A stretch of DNA of 40,334 nucleotides from IMG/VR virus record IMGVR_UViG_3300046167_000487, positions 1 to 40,334 of that record; one strand, 5' to 3'. The notes under the pieces are model-generated. The model was not told the DNA's origin. It searched no databases and saw only the letters and a program-made list of their open reading frames with translations. Shown in pieces: positions 1 through 4,825 of the stretch; position 1 is the first letter of the stretch, and every line of letters begins with the position of its first letter. The stretch is from a virus. Made by a program: the position numbers and the translations under genes.

Positions 1-76
1 GCTTGTGGTTGATGTTGTCTTGCTTCAGTTGCTGGTAGTCCAGCGCGTCCCCATCATATCCGTCTTCAAATAACAT
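1..76 (-). CDS. Partial 5' end of the DNA-binding-like early protein (second copy, cut by window edge)
   Basis: Reading leftward from an ATG at 74-76 there are 25 codons (MLFEDGYDGDALD...) that closely match the N-terminus of the complete gene at 38093-39244. The frame runs off the window edge. The start overlaps the stop of the 93-residue gene, as in the right-hand copy. This shows that the left end of the window continues into the same gene order as the right end, as expected if the molecule is circular or terminally repeated. The function is discussed under the complete copy. Confidence 0.75.
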   Translation of the reverse strand, partial: MLFEDGYDGDALDYQQLKQDNINHK

Positions 77-347
77 ACCCTAGCTCTCCCATTAGCTTAA
101 TGAATCCGTAGTAGTCCAACTTCTTATCGAAGGTTTGCATGAACATATACAGCTCGTCTTCAGTAATCTTTTCTTCTCGGTAGTCCATGATAGCTTGCCA
201 TAGCTCTGCCCGTTTGGTCTGTCGACTCAGTGCAGCGCCGTACCTGTCGGTCGGGACGCGTACTACGTCACCCAGTCCGGTGTGATCGTTAGGGTTGGCG
301 CGTGCATCATCAATGGCAGTAAATAGTTCTTGGATGTAGTTCTTCAT
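66..347 (-). CDS. Small conserved early protein, 93 aa (left copy)
   Basis: This is an unrecognised acidic, Tyr- and Lys-rich soluble protein. It is near-identical (two substitutions: Ser for Asp in the RQTK segment, Val for Ala before the last residue) to the product of 39234-39515. Its start ATG overlaps the stop of the 30-residue gene upstream (CTATGA), and its own stop overlaps the start of the next gene. This is the tight coupling typical of a phage early operon. About 26 base changes against two amino-acid changes between copies argue that it is a real, selected protein. I cannot assign a function. Confidence 0.8.
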   Translation of the reverse strand: MKNYIQELFTAIDDARANPNDHTGLGDVVRVPTDRYGAALSRQTKRAELWQAIMDYREEKITEDELYMFMQTFDKKLDYYGFIKLMGELGYVI

Positions 348-436
348 AGTAAGCCCTCAGCTTTAAGTAGTTGAATTAGTTGGAGTTTGTCGCCCAGTGT
401 TAGGTTTTCCCAGAGTGTTTCCATTGGTAGTGTCAT
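344..436 (-). CDS. 30-aa Leu-rich micro-protein
   Basis: An ATG at 434-436 opens a 30-codon frame whose product ends in LQLIQLLKAEGLL, and whose TGA overlaps the ATG of the 93-residue gene. The C-terminal half, LGDKLQLIQLLKAEGLL, is preserved in frame in the right-hand copy near 39512-39565, but no good start codon is visible there. Conservation of this frame between diverged copies is the main support. The similar sequence EFIQLLEA in the neighbouring 62-residue frame suggests a local duplication. Function unknown. Confidence 0.45.
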   Translation of the reverse strand: MTLPMETLWENLTLGDKLQLIQLLKAEGLL

Positions 437-551
437 TTATGTCCTCAGCTAATCGCTTTAATCTGTACGCTTCAAGTAGTTGTATGAATTCTAGTATGGT
501 GTGTTCACCTTCTTTAACATCCGGTGTCGGTGGTTTGAATGTCGCTCTCAT
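363..551 (-). CDS. Hypothetical 62-aa protein unique to the left copy
   Basis: The ATG at 549-551 follows a GGAG element about nine bases upstream, so translation is plausible. The first ~40 residues (MRATFKPPTPDVKEGEHTIL...) look protein-like, while the Pro/Thr/Asn-rich tail lies out of frame over the 30-residue micro-gene. The segment coding for it is most of the ~115 bases absent from the right-hand copy. It may be a partial local duplication of the LQLIQLL-coding stretch. Function unknown. Confidence 0.4.
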   Translation of the reverse strand: MRATFKPPTPDVKEGEHTILEFIQLLEAYRLKRLAEDINDTTNGNTLGKPNTGRQTPTNSTT

Positions 552-735
552 CTATCTCTACTCCTTCAGCTAGTATCTTAACCAGTAGTCTATCAAGCTG
601 TCTACATGCTGAGCCATACGCCCACGTCGCACCCTGTGCCACCTTGTCGTCGGGGCAGTCTGCGTTCAGCCGTCGTTGGTGCTCGAGATTAGCCAACATC
701 CCCTGCAATTCGCCTAGTATTTGTAATTGGTTCAT
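514..735 (-). CDS. Small helical early protein, ~73 aa (left copy)
   Basis: Starting at the ATG at 733-735 (MNQLQILGELQGML), the frame matches the 69-residue gene at 39576-39785 almost residue for residue until the last ~12 residues. A single extra base near 752 removes the upstream stop, so the open frame formally extends to 870 and fuses it with the preceding gene. The ATGA overlap seen in the right copy argues that two separate genes are ancestral. The product is charged and helical with a Cys in GSACRQLDRL. Function unknown. Confidence 0.6.
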   Translation of the reverse strand: MNQLQILGELQGMLANLEHQRRLNADCPDDKVAQGATWAYGSACRQLDRLLVKILAEGVEIDESDIQTTDTGC

Positions 736-974
736 CGTCCCATGATCCCTCCAAGCTTCGTATATTTCATCGGCGCCATTGTCGTTGCGGTACATGTCAA
801 TGGCTGCGTCGAGCAGATCATCCTGCACCATGTCCGGCACTTCAGTCCAGCGCGCACACCGTGTCGTCAATGAGAGCTAGACACGTAGAAAAGTCTGCGT
901 CCCCGTCATCATGTACAGTCGACCCATGCTTCGTAGGTTACGCCGTCGATCGTCACTTCAGATAAGTATTTCAT
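732..974 (-). pseudogene. Frameshifted left copy of the 79-aa acidic protein
   Basis: The ATG at 972-974 begins MKYLSEVTIDGVTYEAWVD exactly as in the intact 40021-39782 gene. An extra base near 914 then shifts the frame to an early stop, and further small indels follow near 840-860 and 752. The downstream part is still recognisable in another frame (VPDMVQDDLLDAAIDMYRND). It could be a decayed duplicate, but the same kind of single-base insertion occurs in essential genes elsewhere in the window, so sequencing error is at least as likely. Confidence 0.6.
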
Positions 975-1171
975 TCTTCCTCCTTGTAGATGTCTAGCCA
1001 TGCGCTTGCAGTGGCTCTCGACTAGACGATAGCCAGACGCTCTACCCTCTAGCCATTGGACGTGCAATTCGCCCAGCTCAGTGTCAGTTAGCGACTCTTC
1101 AGCATCCTTGCAGCGTAGCCTCCGAATAGATCAGCGACTGCCATTAGCTGATTGTAAATATCCTTTCTCAT
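971..1171 (-). pseudogene. Frameshifted left copy of the 66-aa early protein
   Basis: The ATG at 1169-1171 (TAATG overlap with the stop of the membrane peptide) starts MRKDIYNQLMAVADLFGGYA, homologous to MMNKDIYEQLMAVSELFGSYA of 40218-40018. A missing base near 1107 moves the frame to an early stop. The rest of the homologous sequence (TELGELHVQWLEGRASGYRLVESHCKR in content) continues in another frame, with one more indel near 997. This could be a sequencing artefact or genuine decay. Confidence 0.6.
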
Positions 1172-1278
1172 TATAGCTCCCCTGTCAGTAACACGGCGTA
1201 CACCGTGATATAGAATAAACCCGCATAGATGATACAGCGGGCCGCGTGGTTCAAACGCTCTCGATCTTTACCTGTCAT
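1171..1278 (-). CDS. 35-aa single-pass membrane peptide (left copy)
   Basis: From the ATG at 1276-1278 the product is MTGKDRERLNHAAR followed by a hydrophobic stretch (IIYAGLFYITVYAVLL type), so it has a basic N-terminus and one membrane span. It is conserved with one change in the right-hand copy at 40215-40322. An in-frame extension upstream is possible, but this start is the one shared by both copies. Its stop overlaps the next start (TAATG). Function unknown; tiny early membrane proteins of phages often act on host envelope functions, which is only an analogy here. Confidence 0.65.
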   Translation of the reverse strand: MTGKDRERLNHAARCIIYAGLFYITVYAVLLTGEL

Positions 1279-1693
1279 TGTGGGTTCCTCCGCAACATGT
1301 ACATGGGCAAGTAGCTGCCACCTCAGACGCCATAAACTCTCGAATGGAATCCTTCTCATATCCTAGGGCGCGGCCCATGGTGCGTTGCAAGCGCTGCCGT
1401 GCAGCCGCTCCGGAGCGCGTAGCGGTAGGATAGCCGTCACCTACTAGCATTAGCTCTATGACCCATCCTTGCATTTCTTCTTTAGTGTCCGCCACGATTA
1501 GGAAGCGGTTAGCCTCTCCGCTCTCGCCTACTCCGTCCATGATAAAGGTTGCTAGACCCAGCTCACCAGCTGTCACGGCTAGCGTAGTGAGTGCTACTGC
1601 CGACTTCTCAGAGTCTGCAATGGCTAACGTTCGATTGCTGTTAGGGTTTGCAACGTCGGTTATGTCGCGAATGATTTGGTTAGTGTAGTTCAT
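1268..1693 (-). CDS. Hypothetical 141-aa early protein with C-terminal Cys cluster
   Basis: No family recognised. The frame is open for 141 codons from the ATG at 1693. The middle is Ala-rich with alternating hydrophobic stretches (SAVALTTLAVTAGELGLATF), and the C-terminus carries CPCTCCGGTH, a compact Cys/His group that could bind a metal. Its end overlaps the ATG of the membrane peptide, and its start overlaps the stop of the 69-residue gene. It belongs to the leftward early operon. Confidence 0.65.
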   Translation of the reverse strand: MNYTNQIIRDITDVANPNSNRTLAIADSEKSAVALTTLAVTAGELGLATFIMDGVGESGEANRFLIVADTKEEMQGWVIELMLVGDGYPTATRSGAAARQRLQRTMGRALGYEKDSIREFMASEVAATCPCTCCGGTHNDR

Positions 1694-1899
1694 GCTCTTA
1701 ACTCCTTTTCTCGAATGATAGTGTAGAAGATTCCGTCTTCAAATAATGCGGTCGACCAGTCTTCCTTGATCTCTACGTCCCCGACCATTTCAGCCAGTGC
1801 TTTAAGCTCAGCTATAGCGCCGTCATACGTGGCATAGACGCCTAGTACTTGCTCGCCTTCGTATTTCTCGCCCTCACTTAGTATCCATACATGTGACAT
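1690..1899 (-). CDS. Small early protein, 69 aa, beginning SHVWILSEGEKYEGE
   Basis: I chose the internal ATG at 1897-1899 because it follows a GAGGAA ribosome site, whereas the longer frame to 1950 starts inside a hairpin. The layout V-W-I-L-S-E-G-x-x-Y-E-G-E followed by V-L-G-V-Y-A-T-Y-D-G-A resembles the small alpha/beta DUF7336-type proteins found widely in phages. That resemblance is from memory and unproven. No catalytic motif is visible. Confidence 0.65.
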   Translation of the reverse strand: MSHVWILSEGEKYEGEQVLGVYATYDGAIAELKALAEMVGDVEIKEDWSTALFEDGIFYTIIREKELRA

Positions 1900-1941
1900 G
1901 ATACTTTCCTCTTTAGTTGTTGTTTGGTGTAGCTTCCTATT

Positions 1942-1982
1942 ATGCCCCACCTCAGGGCATTTCGACCAGTAGCTAGCTGGTC
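1942..1982 (-). promoter_or_regulatory. Two tandem RNA hairpins with 7-nt loops in an early operon gap
   Basis: Between two leftward genes there are two adjacent perfect 6-bp inverted repeats: GACCAG/CTGGTC (1964-1969, 1977-1982) and ATGCCC/GGGCAT (1942-1947, 1955-1960), each with a 7-base loop. Neither is followed by a T run on the coding strand, so simple termination is unlikely. They may be mRNA-processing or stabilising structures ahead of the 69-residue gene. TGCCC/GGGCA recurs as a hairpin at 12132-12146, just after the capsid terminator. Confidence 0.45.
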
Positions 1983-1985
1983 TCG

Positions 1986-2282
1986 TCAGATAGGTTTACC
2001 GTTCAGTAGTACTTCACCCTTTCGGGTACAGACGTCCACTCCAAGCGCTCTCAAGCGGCTCATAGTAGTTCGGGTGGGGTAGTCGCGCAGTGTGTCTACG
2101 TTAGGCTTGACGATGTCATCACATCCCATTCGGCATATAACCTCTGCAATGTGGTTACCGTGTAGGTAGACATCAGCGAAATACGACCGATAACTAGCGT
2201 CCACTTCGACGCAAGTATTATCCTTCGACCAGTCACGGCCGTGTTTGATAGCTTCCAGCATTTCCTTTTCAATAACTCTCAT
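1986..2282 (-). CDS. Conserved small phage protein, 98 aa (LHGN type)
   Basis: The product begins MRVIEKEMLEAIKHGRDW and contains NTCVEVD, VYLHGNHIAEV and a C-terminal segment with TRTTMSRLRALGVDV. This layout is familiar to me from small proteins of T7-like phages (an RxIExxMLxAI start, an LHGNxIA motif, a T-R-SRL motif near the end), for which I know no established function. The ATG overlaps the stop of the upstream gene. No signal peptide or membrane segment is visible. Confidence 0.65.
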   Translation of the reverse strand: MRVIEKEMLEAIKHGRDWSKDNTCVEVDASYRSYFADVYLHGNHIAEVICRMGCDDIVKPNVDTLRDYPTRTTMSRLRALGVDVCTRKGEVLLNGKPI

Positions 2283-2539
2283 TACACAATCCTCATTATG
2301 TTGGATGACGCGCCTACAGCGCCGTTACATACTTGACCAGACCCGACCGGCGGTACTCTACGCTGGCCTAGGAAGGGTGCTTCCTTGCCCATCCTGTTAT
2401 ACCCCTCTTTGATGAGCGCTTGAAGACATAGACGACGGGTTATGTTAGCTAACCGTTGCGCCCTTGTCTCTCCAAGTGAGTAGTACTCTACTTCCCAGCT
2501 ATCTACCACTTTTTCCATTTGCTTCATTGTTGGCTTCAT
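2282..2539 (-). CDS. Hypothetical 85-aa early protein
   Basis: The start ATG at 2537-2539 overlaps the stop of the next gene upstream. The N-terminal 55 residues are charged and helical (MEKVVDSWEVEYYSLGETRAQR). The C-terminal 30 residues are Gly/Pro/Val-rich and look different in composition, so a frame change near 2390 cannot be excluded. No known family. Confidence 0.5.
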   Translation of the reverse strand: MKPTMKQMEKVVDSWEVEYYSLGETRAQRLANITRRLCLQALIKEGYNRMGKEAPFLGQRRVPPVGSGQVCNGAVGASSNIMRIV

Positions 2540-2871
2540 TATTTCTTACTCCAAAGTTTGTTACGTGATTGAGCTTCTCGCTCTATGCGTTGTGCTGGTG
2601 TTTCTGGTGTGCGGTACATTGCAGCCAGCTCAGCTTCGAACTCCTTGCCGCTATACGTGTTGTTGCCAACCGATGCGGCCTCAGTGGTCTTGTTGACTTC
2701 AAAGCCAGCGTTAACCACACCGTCTAGCGTGTCGGGCTTGCTTGTTGCGTCATGCAAGGGCGTATCATCACGACCAGCCTTGCGACCCACGTAGACCTCG
2801 ACTATTTCCTGCTTCAGCTTGGTGCGAAGCCTAGCGGCCTTAGAGGCTCGCTTCATTGATATATTAGCCAT
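2539..2871 (-). CDS. First gene of the leftward early operon, 110 aa
   Basis: This is the promoter-proximal gene of the leftward cluster, starting at 2871 about 0.3 kb downstream of the promoter at 3187-3214, with AAGGA upstream of the start. The N-terminus is very basic (MANISMKRASKAARLRTKLK), suggesting nucleic-acid or acidic-partner binding. The rest is polar, and it ends with a charged helix (PAQRIEREAQSRNKLWSKK). No known family; its position suggests it is among the first phage proteins made. Confidence 0.6.
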   Translation of the reverse strand: MANISMKRASKAARLRTKLKQEIVEVYVGRKAGRDDTPLHDATSKPDTLDGVVNAGFEVNKTTEAASVGNNTYSGKEFEAELAAMYRTPETPAQRIEREAQSRNKLWSKK

Positions 2872-3183
2872 TGTAATTTCATCCTTTTGGAATCATCAGC
2901 GACACTGTCGAAGTGCCGTATTACATTGCCGATTGCGTTTTGGTTCACTCTTCACCGGACGTTTCACAACGTGTTGGCTCAGATCACCCAGCGCCGGTTA
3001 CTGCCTTTTACAGCAACGCGACTCCCTTATCGGACTTCCTTTCTACTCTCCACCCAATCCACCATAACAGTCGTGAGGGCTTCCTAGTAGGGAAGGGGCC
3101 ATATTTTATTCCAGCGTGGCTACACTTGGTCGATAATCGGTAGGGGCTTTCCGGAATCCGGTAGCGACATCCAGCCGATGAAT

Positions 3184-3214
3184 GGGAATATACAGCATTC
3201 CCCGAAGGCGTCAA
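3184..3214 (-). promoter_or_regulatory. Leftward sigma70-type early promoter with overlapping operator
   Basis: On the minus strand TTGACG (3209-3214) is followed after 16 bases by TATATT (3187-3192), each five of six matches to the sigma70 consensus. An inverted repeat GGGAAT/ATTCCC (3184-3189 and 3197-3202) overlaps the -10 and could be an operator. The AT-rich tract immediately upstream could act as an UP element. The promoter points at the early gene cluster starting at 2871. This is pattern recognition only. Confidence 0.6.
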
Positions 3215-3218
3215 CACC

Positions 3219-3266
3219 TAAATGCATTTATTTTCATATTTATTTGTATTATTTGTATTTATTTTC
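3219..3266. other. AT-rich tract (UP element or unwinding element)
   Basis: About 48 bases are almost pure A/T with very few G or C. Within them ATTTGTATT occurs twice in direct tandem (3242-3250, 3251-3259). The tract lies directly upstream of the -35 of the early promoter, where an alpha-CTD-binding UP element would sit. It is also adjacent to the G-rich array, as an easily melted part of an origin might be. Confidence 0.5.
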
Positions 3267-3409
3267 ACCGCATACTGGCAGCGATACAGATACAATTCAT
3301 AAGGGTTTATTCGGGGCCATTTGTTACCCCGACTTCCGCAAACCCCTTTGTACGTTAGTGTATTTTACGTTTGGGACTGGATGGTGGGCATAGTAGTGGT
3401 CATAGTAGT

Positions 3410-3590
3410 GGGCTAGATGGTGGGCTAGATGGTGGGCTGGATGGTGGGCTGGATGGTGGGCTGGATGGTGGGCTAGATGGTGGGCTGGATGGTGGGCTGG
3501 ATGGTGGGCTGGATGGTGGGCTAGATGGTGGGCTGGACTGGTGGGCTGGATGGTGGGCTGGATGGTGGGCTGGATGGTGGGCTGGATGGT
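3410..3590 (+). repeat. 12-bp G-rich tandem array, 15 units (GGGCTGGATGGT)
   Basis: Fifteen consecutive copies of GGGCTRGATGGT run from 3410 to 3590. All are 12 bp except unit 11 (GGGCTGGACTGGT, 13 bp). Units 1, 2, 6 and 10 have A instead of G at position 6, so part of the array has a 48-bp super-period, pointing to expansion in blocks of four. Related sequence precedes it (3374-3409), and one isolated unit follows near 3666. All G runs are on the plus strand. The array lies between divergent promoters and is not a gene. Confidence 0.95.
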
Positions 3591-3604
3591 GCTACATGAT
3601 ACAG

Positions 3605-3637
3605 TATATCATTATATCATCTTGTATTATCTTGTAT
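3605..3637. repeat. AT-rich short direct repeats next to the G-rich array
   Basis: TATATCAT occurs twice in tandem (3605-3612, 3613-3620), followed by ATCTTGTAT twice with a 10-base period (3619-3627, 3629-3637). They lie just after the G-rich array. Short iterated AT-rich repeats with helical-turn spacing are typical of initiator-binding or melting sites at origins, but no factor can be named. Confidence 0.5.
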
Positions 3638-3870
3638 CATTATGAGCTGAGGTCGAGGGGTCAGTGGGCTGGATGGTGCGGACTGGTAGCCGTACGATAC
3701 GACACGGGAGCCATACGACCCGATACGGGAGCCACACCCCACATCCTCCCCATCGGAAGCTGACAGGTGCCGGACTGGTAGACCACAATGTCTTATAGTA
3801 TGACCAAATAACTATCGAGTAGATCAATACATAAGACAATGTTACGATATATCATATCACAAGGCTGGAT

Positions 3871-3909
3871 GGGGGCTGGACGGGGGGCTGGATCGGACGG
3901 GGTGGGGGG
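3871..3909 (+). other. Strong G-quadruplex-forming sequence
   Basis: Four long G runs occur within 39 bases: five G at 3871-3875, six at 3882-3887, four at 3899-3902 and six at 3904-3909, with loops of 6, 11 and 1 bases. This meets the usual requirement for an intramolecular DNA G-quadruplex. The intervening CTGGA sequences relate it to the 12-bp array upstream, suggesting a degenerated extension of the same repeat. Confidence 0.75.
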
Positions 3910-4052
3910 CCTGTCGGCGACCTCACGGCACGGCACTTGGCGCTCCGGCTTGCAAAGAGGCCATTTGGGAAGCTATCGACTCACAAACAGAGGCAGGATA
4001 GCCCACCACAACAGAGCTGAGACCCCCGGATGGCCTACCTTTGAGTGGGATT

Positions 4053-4068
4053 AGTACCTTATGGTACT
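4053..4068. promoter_or_regulatory. Inverted repeat AGTACC-TTAT-GGTACT
   Basis: This is a perfect 6-bp inverted repeat around a 4-base centre, located about 60 bases upstream of the rightward promoter element and just before the tandem operators. It may be a binding site for a dimeric regulator. Related GTACCTTAAAG and GTACCATAAAG strings occur downstream at about 4271 and 4410, inside the leader of the structural operon. Confidence 0.4.
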
Positions 4069-4081
4069 TTGTCGGGTAAGG

Positions 4082-4125
4082 GTGCACCAAAATGGTGCGT
4101 TACTGTGCACCAAAGTGGTGCGTTA
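4082..4125. promoter_or_regulatory. Tandem pair of 15-bp inverted repeats (GCACCA-N3-TGGTGC)
   Basis: GTGCACCAAARTGGTGCGTTA occurs in two copies of 21 bp (4082-4102 and 4105-4125), a 23-base period, or about two helical turns. Each contains the perfect inverted repeat GCACCA/TGGTGC with a 3-base centre (4084-4098, 4107-4121). The copies differ at one base of that centre. They end five bases before the rightward promoter element and are centred about 82 and 59 bases before the expected transcription start, a typical activator position. The factor is unknown. Confidence 0.75.
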
Positions 4126-4129
4126 TGGG

Positions 4130-4169
4130 GACAAGAGGTCGATAATAACCCATTATTTGTTATATTATA
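4130..4169 (+). promoter_or_regulatory. 39-bp promoter element, copy 1, driving the structural operon
   Basis: The element starts GACAAGAGGTC (4130-4140), has TAACCCA in the middle and ends TTTGTTATATTATA, containing an extended -10 (TG-T-TATATT, -10 at 4161-4166). Two more copies with the same spacing lie at 36324-36362 and 38056-38094 on the minus strand. There is no -35 hexamer 16-18 bases upstream of the -10, so activation by a bound factor is likely. The first gene downstream starts at 4460, after a leader of about 290 bases. Confidence 0.75.
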
Positions 4170-4459
4170 GAGAGAGACACTTTATAGTACTATAAGGCAA
4201 ACCTTAAAGGCACTCCACTACGGCACATACTAAAGCTACTCACTAAAGCTTATTACTTTAGCTGTTGTCTGTACCTTAAAGCAGGGCCTTATAGTACTGA
4301 ACGTCTTCAAACAACAATGGAAGCCTCTAGCTGGATCGGTTCCTTAGCCCTACGGTTCATGCTTCCTACATTCTTACTTTAATTAGTCGTCGTCTGTACA
4401 ATACTGTACCATAAAGTAGCCGACTGATGCCTTAGAGCTGAACCACTGGAGGTCGTTGG
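4170..4459 (+). other. Long untranslated leader of the structural operon
   Basis: Between the promoter and the first structural gene there is a 14-bp perfect palindrome TTATAGTACTATAA (4182-4195), just after the expected start site. A hairpin CTAAAG/CTTTAG has a 7-base loop (4243-4248, 4256-4261). TACTATAAGG occurs at 4188-4197 and, inverted, at 4287-4296; the same 10-mer also follows promoter copy 3 (38050-38059, minus strand). A 21-codon frame begins at the ATG near 4318 but has no ribosome site, so I do not call it. The leader may be regulatory. Confidence 0.5.
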
Positions 4460-4825
4460 ATGTCGAAAGAAGTTAAAGGCCGCCCTACTAGAGCAGCCCT
4501 AGATGCAACAAAGGACTTAACCAAGAGAGAGCAGGCAGCAGCCATGAAGGAGTTCCGTAAGCGACTCCTACTGCACCCCTCCTCTCCTAAACTTATAGAG
4601 AAGCTATTCACTACAGCATTCGATGACGAAGCTAAACAACAAGGCTTAGCCATGAAGTTACTTGCGGATCGTCTTATGCCAGTCGCGGGGTTCACCAGTG
4701 ACGGGAAGCAGCAGAACCAAGTTAGCATTAACATTACTGGCATTGGGTCTACCGTTGGTACTTCTTCTGATGAGTCCCCTAGTGTCGTTATTGATGGATC
4801 AAGCGGAGAAGTGGAAGATGAGTAA
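4460..4825 (+). CDS. Terminase small subunit (putative)
   Basis: A 121-residue protein with a basic, helical N-terminal part (GRPTRAALDATKDLTKREQAAAMKEF), a helical middle and an acidic, Ser-rich tail ending SSGEVEDE. Small terminases recognise the packaging site and hand DNA to the large subunit. This call rests on position as first gene before endolysin and large terminase, on size, and on a basic start with an acidic tail; there is no diagnostic motif. GGAGG lies upstream of the ATG. The stop overlaps the next start (ATGAGTAA). Confidence 0.6.
   Translation: MSKEVKGRPTRAALDATKDLTKREQAAAMKEFRKRLLLHPSSPKLIEKLFTTAFDDEAKQQGLAMKLLADRLMPVAGFTSDGKQQNQVSINITGIGSTVGTSSDESPSVVIDGSSGEVEDE

Larger units (their letters stand above)
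1..1278. repeat. Left copy of a diverged ~1.2 kb terminal duplication
   Basis: Positions 1-1278 align in the same orientation with 39166-40323. Both copies carry, in order on the minus strand, a 35-residue membrane peptide, a 66-residue protein, a 79-residue protein, a ~70-residue protein, a 93-residue protein and the start of the 383-residue gene. Over the 93-residue gene I count roughly 26 base differences in 282, no indel and only two amino-acid changes, so the difference is true divergence under selection. The left copy also has about 115 extra bases near 363-500, and several single-base indels that break reading frames intact in the right copy. Confidence 0.85.
2872..4459. other. Divergent control region without convincing genes
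   Basis: This 1.59-kb stretch separates leftward early genes from the rightward structural operon. Open frames are present on both strands, but they overlap one another, lack ribosome sites and translate repeats, so I reject them. It holds the early promoter, an AT-rich tract with short direct repeats, a 12-bp G-rich array, AT-rich direct repeats, two copies of CGGACTGGTAG (3679-3689, 3771-3781), an 8-bp inverted repeat TGTCTTAT/ATAAGACA (3789-3796, 3831-3838), a G-run cluster, tandem operators and a rightward promoter. The segment between the divergent promoters (3215-4129) would be untranscribed, which suits a replication origin. No origin has been shown. Confidence 0.7.

Noticed and set aside
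3008-3217. 69-codon leftward frame upstream of the early genes
   Set aside because: Its only start is a GTG inside the -35 of the early promoter, the composition is unconvincing, and it overlaps other frames on both strands.
3410-3590. CRISPR array
   Set aside because: Units are 12 bp with no spacers between them and no cas genes are present, so this is a simple tandem repeat.
3371-3763. 130-codon open frame over the G-rich array
   Set aside because: The translation is only repeat product (LDGG and WWAG blocks), the 12-bp unit keeps any frame open by being a multiple of three, there is no ribosome site, and the region lies between divergent promoters.
3839-4054. 71-codon rightward frame in the control region
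   Set aside because: It reads through the G-run cluster, giving Gly/Arg low-complexity sequence, with no ribosome site or neighbour coupling.
4318-4383. 21-codon leader peptide in the late operon leader
   Set aside because: An ATG-started frame exists, but there is no ribosome site and no sign of attenuation coupling.
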